NCBI GenBank assembly: GCA_016462095.1
Contig: JAEMTW010000009.1
Coordinates: 8,960 to 20,570 of the forward strand
Direction of reading: 5' to 3'
DNA length: 11,611 bases
From: Thermoleophilia bacterium
GTDB lineage: Bacteria; Actinomycetota; Thermoleophilia; Gaiellales; F1-60-MAGs149
Shown here: in pieces, positions 1-7,524 of the stretch
Layout: each line of letters begins with the position of its first letter
How positions within the stretch are numbered: the first letter of the stretch is position 1
Notes under the pieces: model-generated
The model's input: the letters and a program-made list of their open reading frames with translations, nothing else
The model's database searches: none
Told to the model about the DNA's origin: nothing
Position numbers and translations under genes: made by a program

Positions 1-36
1 CTCCTCAGCACTCACTGCTGCGTCTGGAGAACCACG

Positions 37-1068
37 ATGTCTCACGCCACTGCTCGAATTGCCGTTCTCGCAACCATGCTGGCTTTGCTCTGCCTGTTTG
101 TCTCCCCCACACGCGCACACGCTTTTGCGGGCGATTGGAGCCTATCCGGCTCGTTTGAACGCACAACCACACCGAGCTTCGCCAGCGGCTTCAACCCGAA
201 CGATCTCGACCAGCTCGTCGCGACCTACGACAATCGTGCCAAACAATTCTCGCTCCAACTCAGCTTCTTCGAGGTTCCAAGCCGTGGCGACCTGCAGGTT
301 GCGTTTGGCACCAGCCAACAAGACGGCTCGTGCGCAGCGGACACGCTACAGCTGATGATCACCGCACGCGATCTACTCGCCACGCGGGAGGTCGTCGAGG
401 CTGAGCGCTACTGGGTCGCCGGACAGGAGCGCTACACCTTTGCGTACACCTGGCCGGGCACGGGGTGGGTCTACTTGGGCTTCGAGGCGTGGCGTTCCCA
501 GCATCACTGGTCAAAGCCAGGCGCTTGGGCGTATCGCAACATCACCCACATCGTGACTGAGCCTGATACCAGCCAGTACGAACGGAGCGCCACGCTCGAG
601 CGCAGCGGCGTCGACAGCTCGCTCGTAAGCGTCGCGCAGTTGGCGAGTTCTGCCACGACCATGCGCTGGACGTTTGGGTCGCCCCTGCTAAGCGGTGTCG
701 TCGCCGACTGCGTCGAACTCTACGTACCGAGCCGCAATGCTCCCTTCGTGATCACCTCGCCAGTGGCGCCCGCACCGCCCACCCCGAGCCCAGTCGACGC
801 ACCAGCCACAGCACCGCCGGCTGGTACGGATGAGGTTGACTTGACGGAGATCGTTGTGACGGCCGTTCGCCGAGGCACAAAGATCGACCTGCACCTGCTC
901 GGGGGAGACGCAGCACAGATCGGCATTCGTGTCAGGCGCGCCTCACGAACGATCGACTTTCGGAGTCGCATCACCTTACGCAATCAGCCCCTAACGGTAC
1001 GTTCCGTGTCGGTTCGCTTTTCGGATGGCGCCGAGTGGTCCGATTGGGAGCGCGTGCTCGTTCGCTGA
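37..1068 (+). CDS. Secreted protein of unknown function
   Basis: I do not recognise this 343-residue protein. It opens with a clear Sec signal peptide: an Arg at residue 7, a hydrophobic core at about residues 8-23, and a likely cleavage after Ala-His-Ala near residue 29. The exported part runs to about residue 240 and is rich in Ser, Thr, Trp and aromatic residues, as in extracellular beta-sandwich folds. A Pro/Ala/Thr-rich linker at about residues 243-267 then leads to a last domain of about 75 residues that ends in beta-strand-like sequence. There is no C-terminal anchor or sortase motif, so it is probably released or loosely cell-associated. The ATG at 37 is preceded by GGAGA at 26-30, which supports this start. 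mgsA follows 74 bases downstream on the same strand, with no evident functional link. Confidence is high that it is a gene and low on any role. Confidence 0.8.
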   Translation: MSHATARIAVLATMLALLCLFVSPTRAHAFAGDWSLSGSFERTTTPSFASGFNPNDLDQLVATYDNRAKQFSLQLSFFEVPSRGDLQVAFGTSQQDGSCAADTLQLMITARDLLATREVVEAERYWVAGQERYTFAYTWPGTGWVYLGFEAWRSQHHWSKPGAWAYRNITHIVTEPDTSQYERSATLERSGVDSSLVSVAQLASSATTMRWTFGSPLLSGVVADCVELYVPSRNAPFVITSPVAPAPPTPSPVDAPATAPPAGTDEVDLTEIVVTAVRRGTKIDLHLLGGDAAQIGIRVRRASRTIDFRSRITLRNQPLTVRSVSVRFSDGAEWSDWERVLVR

Positions 1069-1142
1069 TCGGAACGGTACGGATCTGGTGCGGATCTGGA
1101 GACACCCCAGGATTTGACACGCAGTGGGGGTACGTTGAGGGC

Positions 1143-1565
1143 ATGAACACACGAACCCCGCAACGCATCGCACTCGTCGCGCACGACGGTGCCAAGACCG
1201 CAATGCTCGAGCTCGTCGAACGCCATCAGAGCGTGCTGCGCGCCAGCCGCCTCGTCGCCACCGCGACCACGGGCAGCCTGCTCAACGAGCAGTTCGACCT
1301 CAACGTCCACTGCCTGATGTCCGGCCCACTGGGCGGCGACCTGCAGATTGGCGCGCTCGCCGCCGAGGAGCAGCTCGACCTCGTCGTCTTCCTCCGCGAC
1401 CCGCTGACCGCCCATCCGCACGATCCCGACATTCAGGCCCTGATGAAGGTCTGCGACGTCCACAACATTCCGCTCGCCACAAACCCGGCGACAGCCGAGC
1501 TCTGTCTTGGCGCCGTCGGACTCACACACGGGCAGTACGTGCGCCCCGAGCTCTCCGCGCGCTAG
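1143..1565 (+). CDS. mgsA: Methylglyoxal synthase
   Basis: This 140-residue cytosolic enzyme would convert dihydroxyacetone phosphate to methylglyoxal and phosphate, the glycolytic bypass that relieves phosphate limitation or sugar-phosphate build-up. The family signature is intact. The N-terminal strand IALVAHDGAK (residues 9-18) supplies a phosphate-site His14 and Lys18. TTGS at 42-45 and SGPLGGDLQIG at 60-70 carry Asp66, which corresponds to the catalytic Asp71 of the E. coli enzyme. His93 and Asp96 lie in the segment matching E. coli His98 and Asp101. It is slightly shorter than the roughly 150-residue E. coli protein but has no missing core element. I chose the ATG at 1143, preceded by TTGAGGG. 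The same frame is open back to 1035, but that extension would run into the upstream gene and has no family similarity. It converges on the ureohydrolase gene, 26 bases away, with no obvious terminator hairpin between them. Confidence 0.93.
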   Translation: MNTRTPQRIALVAHDGAKTAMLELVERHQSVLRASRLVATATTGSLLNEQFDLNVHCLMSGPLGGDLQIGALAAEEQLDLVVFLRDPLTAHPHDPDIQALMKVCDVHNIPLATNPATAELCLGAVGLTHGQYVRPELSAR

Positions 1566-1591
1566 CTCGGACGGGTGACACAGACCCAGGC

Positions 1592-2587
1592 CTAGCTACT
1601 GGCGGAACTGAGCCGATCAGCGATCAACGAGACCTGCTCAAAGGCAACGTGCCCTGCCACCATCGCTGTCTGGTTGTTCGGTAGGTCTTTTGTCGGCATC
1701 AGACAGACGACATCAGCACCGACGATGTCGAGGCCACGCAGACCGTGGAGCAGCTGGTTGGCCTCGTCGATCGAGAATCCTCCCTCACCGATCTCGATAT
1801 TCGAGACGGCGGGTGCAATCGACGGGTCGAGGCAGTCCAGATCGAAGGTGATGTAGACAGGGCCCTCCCCCGCTCGCTCTCGGGCCGTCGCGATCACCTC
1901 TGCGAGACCACGCTGGCGACACTCCTGCATGGTCACCACGTCGTAGCCCAACTGGCGACTCGTATCCAGCCAAGTCTCGGTGCGCGGCTGACCACGCATG
2001 CCGATCTGGGTGCTGCGGTGAGGGTCGATGCACCCAGCCTCGACGAGGTAGGCCGCCCAATGCGCCGCGGAGCGCTTGGCACCAAGCCAGTGTGGAATCT
2101 GAGAATACGAATCGACGTGGGCATCAAAGTGAATCAACGCAACCGGAGCATCGTTGGTCAGTTTGGAGCCAGGTCCAGCCAGGCCCAACAGGACGGCGCC
2201 CGTGATCGCATGGTCGCCGCCGATCGAAACCAATCGGGTCTGTGCATCCGCGATCCGACGCGTGGCGGCCGCGATGCGATCGACGCAGGCCTCATTGTCC
2301 ATTGCCTCCGGAAGTGCAACATCGCCGAGGTCGTGGACCCGGAAGGCCTCAAATGGATGCAGGCCGTAGTCGCGATGCGGTCGCCGATTGTGGGCGGAGA
2401 CGTTGCGGACGGCGCGCGGTCCGAGGTGTTGGTCGCGCTCGGTCGAGCCATTGCCCGAGGAGTGAGGGATCCCGAGCACACCGATGTCGCACGCAGCCGG
2501 GTCTTCGTTATGCGGACTGCGGAAGAACGTCGCAACGCCCCACCAATAGAGCGTCTCGAGCTGCTCGCTCACACCATCGTCGGCCAT
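1592..2587 (-). CDS. Arginase/agmatinase-family ureohydrolase
   Basis: This 331-residue member of the binuclear-manganese ureohydrolase family would hydrolyse a guanidino (or formimino) group to release urea (or formamide). All metal-binding motifs are present in order: GGDH at 123-126, DAHVD at 155-159 and FDLDCLDP at 248-255, giving His126, Asp155, His157, Asp159, Asp249 and Asp251. The loop after the last motif normally reads close to PGTGTPE-GG in agmatinases and guanidinobutyrases. Here it is APAVSNIEIGEGGFS (258-272), so the substrate cannot be read from the sequence; agmatine, guanidinobutyrate and a less usual guanidine are all possible. The ATG ending at 2587 is preceded by a strong GAGGAG site. 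It is the last gene of the minus-strand run, 109 bases after the propeller gene, and may have its own promoter. A link to the amine oxidase farther upstream is attractive but inferred. The enzyme family is very sure, the substrate is not. Confidence 0.9.
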   Translation of the reverse strand: MADDGVSEQLETLYWWGVATFFRSPHNEDPAACDIGVLGIPHSSGNGSTERDQHLGPRAVRNVSAHNRRPHRDYGLHPFEAFRVHDLGDVALPEAMDNEACVDRIAAATRRIADAQTRLVSIGGDHAITGAVLLGLAGPGSKLTNDAPVALIHFDAHVDSYSQIPHWLGAKRSAAHWAAYLVEAGCIDPHRSTQIGMRGQPRTETWLDTSRQLGYDVVTMQECRQRGLAEVIATARERAGEGPVYITFDLDCLDPSIAPAVSNIEIGEGGFSIDEANQLLHGLRGLDIVGADVVCLMPTKDLPNNQTAMVAGHVAFEQVSLIADRLSSASS

Positions 2588-2696
2588 TGCTATCTCCTCG
2601 TCTCACCGCAAGCGTAGTCGGGCTGTGCATCCAAGCTCGGTATCGTCACCACCCAGAGACGGGACGCACACTCGCGGTGTCACCTGCGCTGACGAC

Positions 2697-3755
2697 CTAC
2701 GGCTGCCAGGAGGGCTGGACAGTGAGGCTGTAGGCGTGCTTGAGAAAGACATGCAGCGCCCCATTACCTGCCGGCATCGTGCGGTAGACAGGCGTGCCGC
2801 TGATCTCACCAGTGTCGAGTAGCAATGTCTTGCCATCGGCCGAGATGGCCACTGGTCTGGCGTCATACATCCCCTTGCCCGTCGCGTCGCGGAGCCGCGT
2901 GTAGCGACCAGTCGTGGCATTTATCCGACCAGGTATCGAGACCTCGTCGCCGCCGATGCCGCCATAGAGCATCGTGCCGTCTGGCGACCAGACTGTCGCG
3001 AACGGTCCGTAGATCATGCCGACGCTCGCATAGTGCGTCAGCTGCGCAGGCACGGCTGCCCCGCTCGGATCCACGGTCCAAAGTTGTGTGTGTTGGAGCC
3101 TCATGCCATGCCAGCGCACCGAGGTGTAACGCTGGAAGACAATCCGTGTCGGACCCCACAGTGGGCTCGTTCCTGCTCCAAGCGAGGAGATCACCGCACC
3201 ATCGAGGCCGACGATGCGTAGCGTGTGGCTGCCGAAAGTCGCACCGTAGCGCTGGCTGGCATAGGCGAGTCGGTCGGCAGTCGGAGCCCACGAGAAGCCA
3301 CCAATGTCATGCCCCTTGGGAGCCAAGACGACGGTCACCGCGCCCGTCACCGCGTCGACGATATCCAGTCCGGCGCCGGTAATGTAGCCCTTCGACGTGG
3401 CCGATTCGGTCGGCACGGCCAGGTGCGCAGAATCAGGTGCCCAGACAGCGCCGAATCCGACCGACGTGCCAGGCACCACTGCAGCCACCACCTCAACTCC
3501 CGTGGCAATCGCGCGGATGCGTAGCTGCGGCCGCTTGATCGTGCCGCCGAGGTACGCGATGCGCGTGCCGTCTGGCGAGATCAACGGAGCGCTACCCGTC
3601 GCACCTAGCCGGGTGGCCCCCGTCGAATTGTCGCTCGCGATCATCAGCCGCGAATTGCTTGACGACTGGTACACGATCGTGGCGCTGGCCGTCGACGTTA
3701 GCGCCAGCAGCGCGACGATGGCGACAGAGACAACACCGATGTGGCGACGATTCAT
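2697..3755 (-). CDS. Secreted WD40-like (PD40/TolB-type) beta-propeller protein
   Basis: This 352-residue exported protein is built from TolB/PD40-type blades. The signal peptide has MNRRH, a hydrophobic core at about 7-20, and a likely cleavage after Ala-Ser-Ala near residue 25. The blade signature (small-Pro-Asp-Gly followed by a hydrophobic strand) recurs as ISPDGTRIAYLG (59-70), WAPDSAHLAVP (105-115), WAPTADRLAYAS (156-167), WSPDGTMLYGG (256-266) and ISADGKTLLLDTG (304-316). That spacing is consistent with a six-bladed or so propeller. No enzymatic domain follows, so a binding or scaffold role outside the membrane is likely; the ligand is unknown. The ATG ending at 3755 has a near-ideal GAGGAGG ribosome site upstream. 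It lies 98 bases downstream of the DUF1028 gene on the same strand, so it may be the next cistron or have its own promoter. It is not TolB itself: there is no TolB N-terminal domain and no tol/pal genes are nearby. Confidence 0.83.
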   Translation of the reverse strand: MNRRHIGVVSVAIVALLALTSTASATIVYQSSSNSRLMIASDNSTGATRLGATGSAPLISPDGTRIAYLGGTIKRPQLRIRAIATGVEVVAAVVPGTSVGFGAVWAPDSAHLAVPTESATSKGYITGAGLDIVDAVTGAVTVVLAPKGHDIGGFSWAPTADRLAYASQRYGATFGSHTLRIVGLDGAVISSLGAGTSPLWGPTRIVFQRYTSVRWHGMRLQHTQLWTVDPSGAAVPAQLTHYASVGMIYGPFATVWSPDGTMLYGGIGGDEVSIPGRINATTGRYTRLRDATGKGMYDARPVAISADGKTLLLDTGEISGTPVYRTMPAGNGALHVFLKHAYSLTVQPSWQP

Positions 3756-3853
3756 GAATCCTCCTCGAACACGCTCTTCCTCATGGTACGCCCACCAACG
3801 CGCCTGTGCGCGGCGGGATTCACGCAGCAGAGCTAGGCTGCATGCCGCGCGAC

Positions 3854-4534
3854 CTATTGATCGCCAGGCACACCAAACGACGGTGCCACCCCAGGCCGAA
3901 GCGCGCGCGTCACGTAGCCCTCAAGTTCGGGCTCCCAACGCGCCCACAGAGCCGTCAACTCGCCGACCGGATCCTGATCAGCCCAGTCCACGCGCAGATC
4001 GGTGACGGCCCAGGCAACGTCGCCCGCGACGAGCAGCCCTGCCGAGTGGACCGGACCGGCTTCGCCACCCGCTGCAATACCGGCGTTGAGGCCGGCCATT
4101 AGGCGCGCGGCCAGTGGGCCCTGCGCGGTCTCGAACGCCGCGGCAGCAATCATCGGGACGTTGGTGGCGGCAAGCAAGTTACCGGCCGAGACGACAGCGG
4201 TGCCTTGATGCTCGCCCACGACACCGAGTGCGTGGTCACCCGAAAAGATCGCGGTGCGCCCGTCGGGCGTGACGGCCGTCAGTTGCCGAAAGGCGATCAA
4301 TTCGGGCGGCTGCGCTGCGATCAGTGCCTGCAGCGCTTCCTCTGGGGAAGCACCAGCTTCGAGACGATCGAGCAGTGCCGGGCCCAGGCGCGGGTCGGTG
4401 ACGTTCTGCGTCGCGACCGCCCCCACTCCAGCCCGCACGTGCGCGCAACGCGCAGCCACCGCCGGGCTCGAGGATGTGATGACGACCCCAACCTCGCCCG
4501 TCGCAGGGTCCGCCGCGACGAGGGACAGCGTCAC
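3854..4534 (-). CDS. DUF1028 family protein (Ntn-hydrolase-like fold)
   Basis: This 226-residue cytosolic protein matches DUF1028 throughout its first 170 residues. It has the N-terminal TLSLVAADPATGEVGV strand, RAGVGAVATQ at 34-43, the DPRLGPALLDRLEAGASPEEAL block at 47-68, a GNLL motif at 118-121 and HSAGLLV at 163-169. DUF1028 belongs to the N-terminal-nucleophile hydrolase fold group. Thr2 would be the natural nucleophile after removal of Met1, which is an inference. The reaction is unknown; members often sit beside RidA-type and amino-acid or amine catabolism genes, as here. The start codon is GTG, and it overlaps the stop of the upstream RidA-family gene in the four bases GTGA (4531-4534), a hallmark of translational coupling. 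The C-terminal roughly 50 residues, with VDWADQDPVGEL at 182-193, are conserved in style but unassigned. The family call is secure, the biochemical role is not. Confidence 0.88.
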   Translation of the reverse strand: MTLSLVAADPATGEVGVVITSSSPAVAARCAHVRAGVGAVATQNVTDPRLGPALLDRLEAGASPEEALQALIAAQPPELIAFRQLTAVTPDGRTAIFSGDHALGVVGEHQGTAVVSAGNLLAATNVPMIAAAAFETAQGPLAARLMAGLNAGIAAGGEAGPVHSAGLLVAGDVAWAVTDLRVDWADQDPVGELTALWARWEPELEGYVTRALRPGVAPSFGVPGDQ

Positions 4535-4956
4535 GCGTCGCTCCCGTCGGGAATGACGGCGGTGATATCGACCTCAACGAGCCAGGCTGGACGCGCGAGC
4601 GCCACCACCACGAGGCCCGTGAAAACCGGGAACACGCCAGGCATGCGCTCGCCGAGCACGCGATAGACGGGCTCACGATGCCGAATGTCCGTCAGGTAGA
4701 TCACACACTTGACGATCTGCGCCAGCTCGGAACCGGCCTCAGCAAGGAGCAGTTCGATGTTGTCCATCACCTTGTGGGCCTGGGCAGAGGGATCGCCGAT
4801 ACCGACGTCCTCGCGCGTCTCCAAATCCTGTGCGACCTGGCCACGCAAGTAGACGACGCCATTGGCGACGACGGCCTGGCAGAGATCGTTCGAGAGGTTC
4901 TGCTCGGGGTACGTCTCCTTCGTATTGAAGGGACGGATGCGCTTATGAACGGTCAT
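4531..4956 (-). CDS. RidA (YjgF/YER057c/UK114) family protein lacking the deaminase arginine
   Basis: This is a 141-residue Rid-superfamily protein, expected to form trimers with ligand sites between subunits. Classical RidA hydrolyses reactive enamine/imine intermediates to ketoacids and ammonia, using an Arg (Arg105 in E. coli RidA) in the segment FPARSCVEVARLP. The aligned segment here is FPVFTGLVVVALARP (109-123), so an ungapped alignment puts Phe112 at that position. Imine deaminase activity is therefore doubtful, and this is probably one of the Arg-less Rid subfamilies. Other family marks are present: VYLRGQVAQD (35-44), GDPSAQAHKVMDNIELLLAEAGS (54-76) and KCVIYLTDIRHREPVYRV (83-100). 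An AGGAAGG ribosome site precedes the ATG. The gene starts 52 bases after the amine oxidase stop and overlaps the DUF1028 start, so it is almost certainly co-transcribed with both. A role on products of amine oxidation is inferred from context only. Confidence 0.92.
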   Translation of the reverse strand: MTVHKRIRPFNTKETYPEQNLSNDLCQAVVANGVVYLRGQVAQDLETREDVGIGDPSAQAHKVMDNIELLLAEAGSELAQIVKCVIYLTDIRHREPVYRVLGERMPGVFPVFTGLVVVALARPAWLVEVDITAVIPDGSDA

Positions 4957-5008
4957 TCGCTGCCTTCCTGCGGGACTCTCTCGCTCATCGACTGCTCCTC
5001 ATCACGCT

Positions 5009-6901
5009 CTACTCTGGATGACAACACTTCGCAGGCGACGCCGGAATATCGAGCGCCGGGTTACGGTCGAAAAAGCCCGCTGGCTCAAGCCGAAAACCGG
5101 CTCGGGCGACGGGCATAATCGGCCAGTCCTCCGTGCGAACGAAGTGCGTCACACCAACGGTGTACCAGCAGACAACGTCGGTATCGGCGATCGGACGATC
5201 GGCCGCCGTCCACTCCGGCAAGCCCTCTGCGTCGAGCCGACCGTACGGATACGAGCCGGCCGCGTGTCGCTCGCTCTCCTCGTAGGGCGTCACCCAGAGA
5301 ATGTTGCGCGCAAAGCCCGCCCGCTGCGAGATGCTCGAGGCTGGATCGGCCAGCATCGGCGTGACGCCATGCATCGGCACGATGCGATAGCTCGGCGTTC
5401 CACCGATCGCGTTCTCCTTGCTCGGATTGCCCACGTACCAGGCCCGCGCCAGCGTGTCCTTGGCATTGCGCTTGGCGTCATTCTCGGTCTCAAAGAACGT
5501 CGTCTTCGAGCGGAACGCATTGCCGACCGGATTGTCGGGACCAATTGGGATCGCCTCGGCCTCAATCTCGCGCACCGTATTGTCCGTGCCGTCAACGTCG
5601 AGGTCGAGGCGGAAGCAGAACAGGTGCTGATGGTGCGGCCCTGAAAGGCCAGCGTCGACCATGCTCGTCCCCTGCAACACCTCACCGTCCGTATGCGCCA
5701 TCGTCGAGATGATGCCGTGCATTTGCACCTCGAGCTCAATGTGGCCGTCGAGGCCGAAGTTCCAACGAAACGCGTAGTCGTAGTTGCCGACTGTCGCCAT
5801 CGAGTTGACGACGAAGCGTCGGGCACGCCGACTCTCTACGTTGCCCGTGGCATGGTCGGAGTGCTTCCAGAGCAGACTGAAATCCTCTTCGTGCAGGCAG
5901 ATCGCATTCGGCACCTCAACAACCTCACCGTGCCCATTCACGAGGTGTGCGTCGAGGTAGGTGATGTCACCCACACAGTCGCAACCCAAGACCAGCGAGT
6001 TGGTACAGGCGCCGAGTCCGTACTCGCCGGCATCGAAGTAGTTGCGCCAGTTGTGCATCGGATGCGGAGCGCCGTACGGGACGATCAGCTCGGCACACGA
6101 GGCGCGGTGCATGATGCGACGCCCCTTGAAGCGCACGTCGTGCAGGACCAGGCCTTCCTGGGCGTCGAGCGCTGCCGAGAACTCCCAATCAAGCCAGTGA
6201 ATGCGGTTGCCGTCGACCGTAAAGGAGACGCCATCGGGCTGCGTAATCTCAATCGCCTTGAGATCGGTGCGCGGCGGCACGGTGCCAGCCTTGTACTCGC
6301 CGTCAGCAGCCGGAATCGGCTTGACGTCGTATTCCTCGATCTGCAGGACGCGCATCTCGTCCAGATCCACGATGCCCAGCAGGCTCTCAATCGGACGGGC
6401 GTAACCGTTGTCGTCGACGCCACCACGCAGGTACGGAACGGCGCGCGCAATGCGATGGTTGGCCTCGAGGGGATGACCCATCGCGCCGGCGGCGAGCACG
6501 TCGACTTGGACAAGGCTCATGTCGGTGATGCCGCGCGTCGCGAGCGCCTCGACCATCAGCGGATCTTGCTTGACGGCGTGCTCAACTGCGACATATTCGT
6601 CGCCGGTAATGGGCGGCTGCGCGCCAGGGAAGTGAAGGTCCTCGACGATCGTGCCATGGTCAAGATCGACGGTGATCTCGCGTAGGCGACGCTGGGCGTC
6701 ATAGATTGCGGCGCGACCCTGACGCGCTGGAGGTGGGCCGCCCGCATCTTTCCAGGCCAGATAGACCGCCTTGTTTGGGTCGCGCAGACTGATGTGCACG
6801 AAGACGGCATCGGCCGCGCCCTCGGCGGTACGCGCGACCTCAGCCGTACGTCGCAACTCGTCGGGAGTCAGCGGATGCAGGGGGTGCAGCGGGCTCGACA
6901 T
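5009..6901 (-). CDS. Copper/topaquinone-containing primary-amine oxidase
   Basis: This 630-residue enzyme would oxidise primary amines with O2 to aldehydes, releasing ammonia and H2O2. Its length is close to the roughly 640 residues of the Arthrobacter globiformis enzyme. It has N2-like and N3-like domains (about 10-95 and 105-205) followed by the large catalytic domain (about 220-620). Active-site features are complete: Asp290 in NYFDAGEYGLG is the expected catalytic base, Tyr374 in the NYDY motif (373-376) is the topaquinone precursor, and copper ligands are His424 and His426 of HQH plus His586 in THFVRTEDWPIMP. No signal peptide is seen, so it is predicted to be cytosolic. Substrate preference (phenethylamine, tyramine, histamine, aliphatic amines) cannot be read from sequence. 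It is the first gene of an operon with the RidA and DUF1028 genes. No ribosome site precedes the ATG, so a leaderless transcript is possible; it diverges from the TPR gene over a 69-bp gap with an inverted repeat. Confidence 0.96.
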   Translation of the reverse strand: MSSPLHPLHPLTPDELRRTAEVARTAEGAADAVFVHISLRDPNKAVYLAWKDAGGPPPARQGRAAIYDAQRRLREITVDLDHGTIVEDLHFPGAQPPITGDEYVAVEHAVKQDPLMVEALATRGITDMSLVQVDVLAAGAMGHPLEANHRIARAVPYLRGGVDDNGYARPIESLLGIVDLDEMRVLQIEEYDVKPIPAADGEYKAGTVPPRTDLKAIEITQPDGVSFTVDGNRIHWLDWEFSAALDAQEGLVLHDVRFKGRRIMHRASCAELIVPYGAPHPMHNWRNYFDAGEYGLGACTNSLVLGCDCVGDITYLDAHLVNGHGEVVEVPNAICLHEEDFSLLWKHSDHATGNVESRRARRFVVNSMATVGNYDYAFRWNFGLDGHIELEVQMHGIISTMAHTDGEVLQGTSMVDAGLSGPHHQHLFCFRLDLDVDGTDNTVREIEAEAIPIGPDNPVGNAFRSKTTFFETENDAKRNAKDTLARAWYVGNPSKENAIGGTPSYRIVPMHGVTPMLADPASSISQRAGFARNILWVTPYEESERHAAGSYPYGRLDAEGLPEWTAADRPIADTDVVCWYTVGVTHFVRTEDWPIMPVARAGFRLEPAGFFDRNPALDIPASPAKCCHPE

Positions 6902-6923
6902 ACGCGGATTTTCGCACAGTCAG

Positions 6924-6943
6924 TTCCCGTTTGGGGACGGGAA
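6924..6943. promoter_or_regulatory. Inverted repeat in the divergent amine oxidase / TPR-gene promoter region
   Basis: TTCCCGT and ACGGGAA form a perfect 7-bp inverted repeat around a 6-base centre in the only 69 bases separating two divergent genes. It sits upstream of the possible -10 of the plus-strand gene and about 20 bases from the amine oxidase start. An operator for a dimeric regulator is the simplest reading. There is no run of T after it in either direction, so a terminator is unlikely. No regulator gene is adjacent to name. Confidence 0.4.
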
Positions 6944-6957
6944 GCGACACGCCCGGG

Positions 6958-6963
6958 TACCCT
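6958..6963 (+). promoter_or_regulatory. Possible -10 element for a leaderless TPR-gene transcript
   Basis: TACCCT fits the actinobacterial TANNNT -10 pattern and ends 7 bases before the ATG at 6971. The bases between (GCCGCCG) contain no ribosome-binding site. This spacing puts the predicted transcription start at the first base of the start codon. No convincing -35 hexamer is seen. The call is suggestive only. Confidence 0.3.
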
Positions 6964-6970
6964 GCCGCCG

Positions 6971-7474
6971 ATGACTGATGTGACAAATCTCTTCGACCGC
7001 GGTCTTGCGGCGTATGAGGCCGGCGATTTTGCGGCTGCTCACTCGCTGTGGGAAGAGGCCGCCGAAGCCGGCGATCTGCAGGCGCGCGACCATCTGATGC
7101 TGCTCAACACGGGCGCGACGCGTCGCCGGGTGTTGCTCGAACGAATGGCGGAGCGTGACAACGCGAACGCGCTCTGGAGCCTCGGAGTGGCGGCGGTCGA
7201 ACAGGCCGACCTACCCGGCGTCCGCATGCACTGGGCGCAGGCCGCAGACCTCGATCCCGCGCTCGCCGACGAACTTGCAGGCCTGCTCGAATGCGGTTCG
7301 GCGGCCGCGGCCGAGCAGCTCCGCACAATCGATGACGGCCCGCTCGCCTTTCGCCTCGGCGAGCTCTGCCTCAGCACCGGCCTCAACGAAACGGCACTCG
7401 TCTGGTGGAACCTCGCCGTCATCGCAGGGAGCCCCGAGGCCAAGGCGCTGCTCGAGCGCCTGACTTCCGACTAG
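6971..7474 (+). CDS. Small TPR/Sel1-like repeat protein
   Basis: This 167-residue, Ala/Leu-rich, probably all-helical cytosolic protein has at least three helix-pair repeats of TPR/Sel1 style: FDRGLAAYEAGDFAAAHSLW (8-27), ALWSLGVAAVEQADLPGVRMHW (67-88) and LAFRLGELCLSTGLNETALVWW (125-146). Each has the usual small residue / aromatic pattern and an A-x-x-x-W end. Such repeats are protein-protein interaction scaffolds; there is no catalytic domain and no signal peptide. The ATG at 6971 is chosen because the TPR pattern begins there. The frame is open farther upstream, but that part lies inside the divergent amine oxidase gene. The lack of a ribosome site fits leaderless translation. The gene ends about 50 bases before the first REP palindrome, which could end its transcript. 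The interaction partner is unknown. Confidence 0.8.
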   Translation: MTDVTNLFDRGLAAYEAGDFAAAHSLWEEAAEAGDLQARDHLMLLNTGATRRRVLLERMAERDNANALWSLGVAAVEQADLPGVRMHWAQAADLDPALADELAGLLECGSAAAAEQLRTIDDGPLAFRLGELCLSTGLNETALVWWNLAVIAGSPEAKALLERLTSD

Positions 7475-7524
7475 CGGCGAGTGCCCGATGCGGTGTGCGG
7501 TGCACCATCCGCCAACCAACTCCG

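Noticed and set aside
1114..1119. TTGACA as a -35 box ahead of methylglyoxal synthase
   Set aside because: No -10 hexamer lies at a proper distance: TACGTT is only 11 bases away, and a 17-base spacer would land on the start region.
1035..1142. Longer start for methylglyoxal synthase at 1035
   Set aside because: It would overlap the upstream secreted-protein gene, adds 36 residues absent from the family, and the ATG at 1143 has a ribosome site and the expected N-terminus.
1745..2617. 290-codon open frame on the plus strand opposite the ureohydrolase
   Set aside because: It is antisense to a gene with complete catalytic motifs, shows no domain sense and is a by-product of high-GC codon usage.
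5693..6685. 330-codon open frame opposite the amine oxidase
   Set aside because: It is antisense to the catalytic and N-terminal domains of a clearly identified enzyme and no family pattern is visible.
6794..6970. Upstream extension of the TPR-protein reading frame to an ATG at 6794
   Set aside because: The extension lies on the opposite strand inside the amine oxidase gene and has no repeat-like sequence; the TPR pattern starts at the ATG at 6971.
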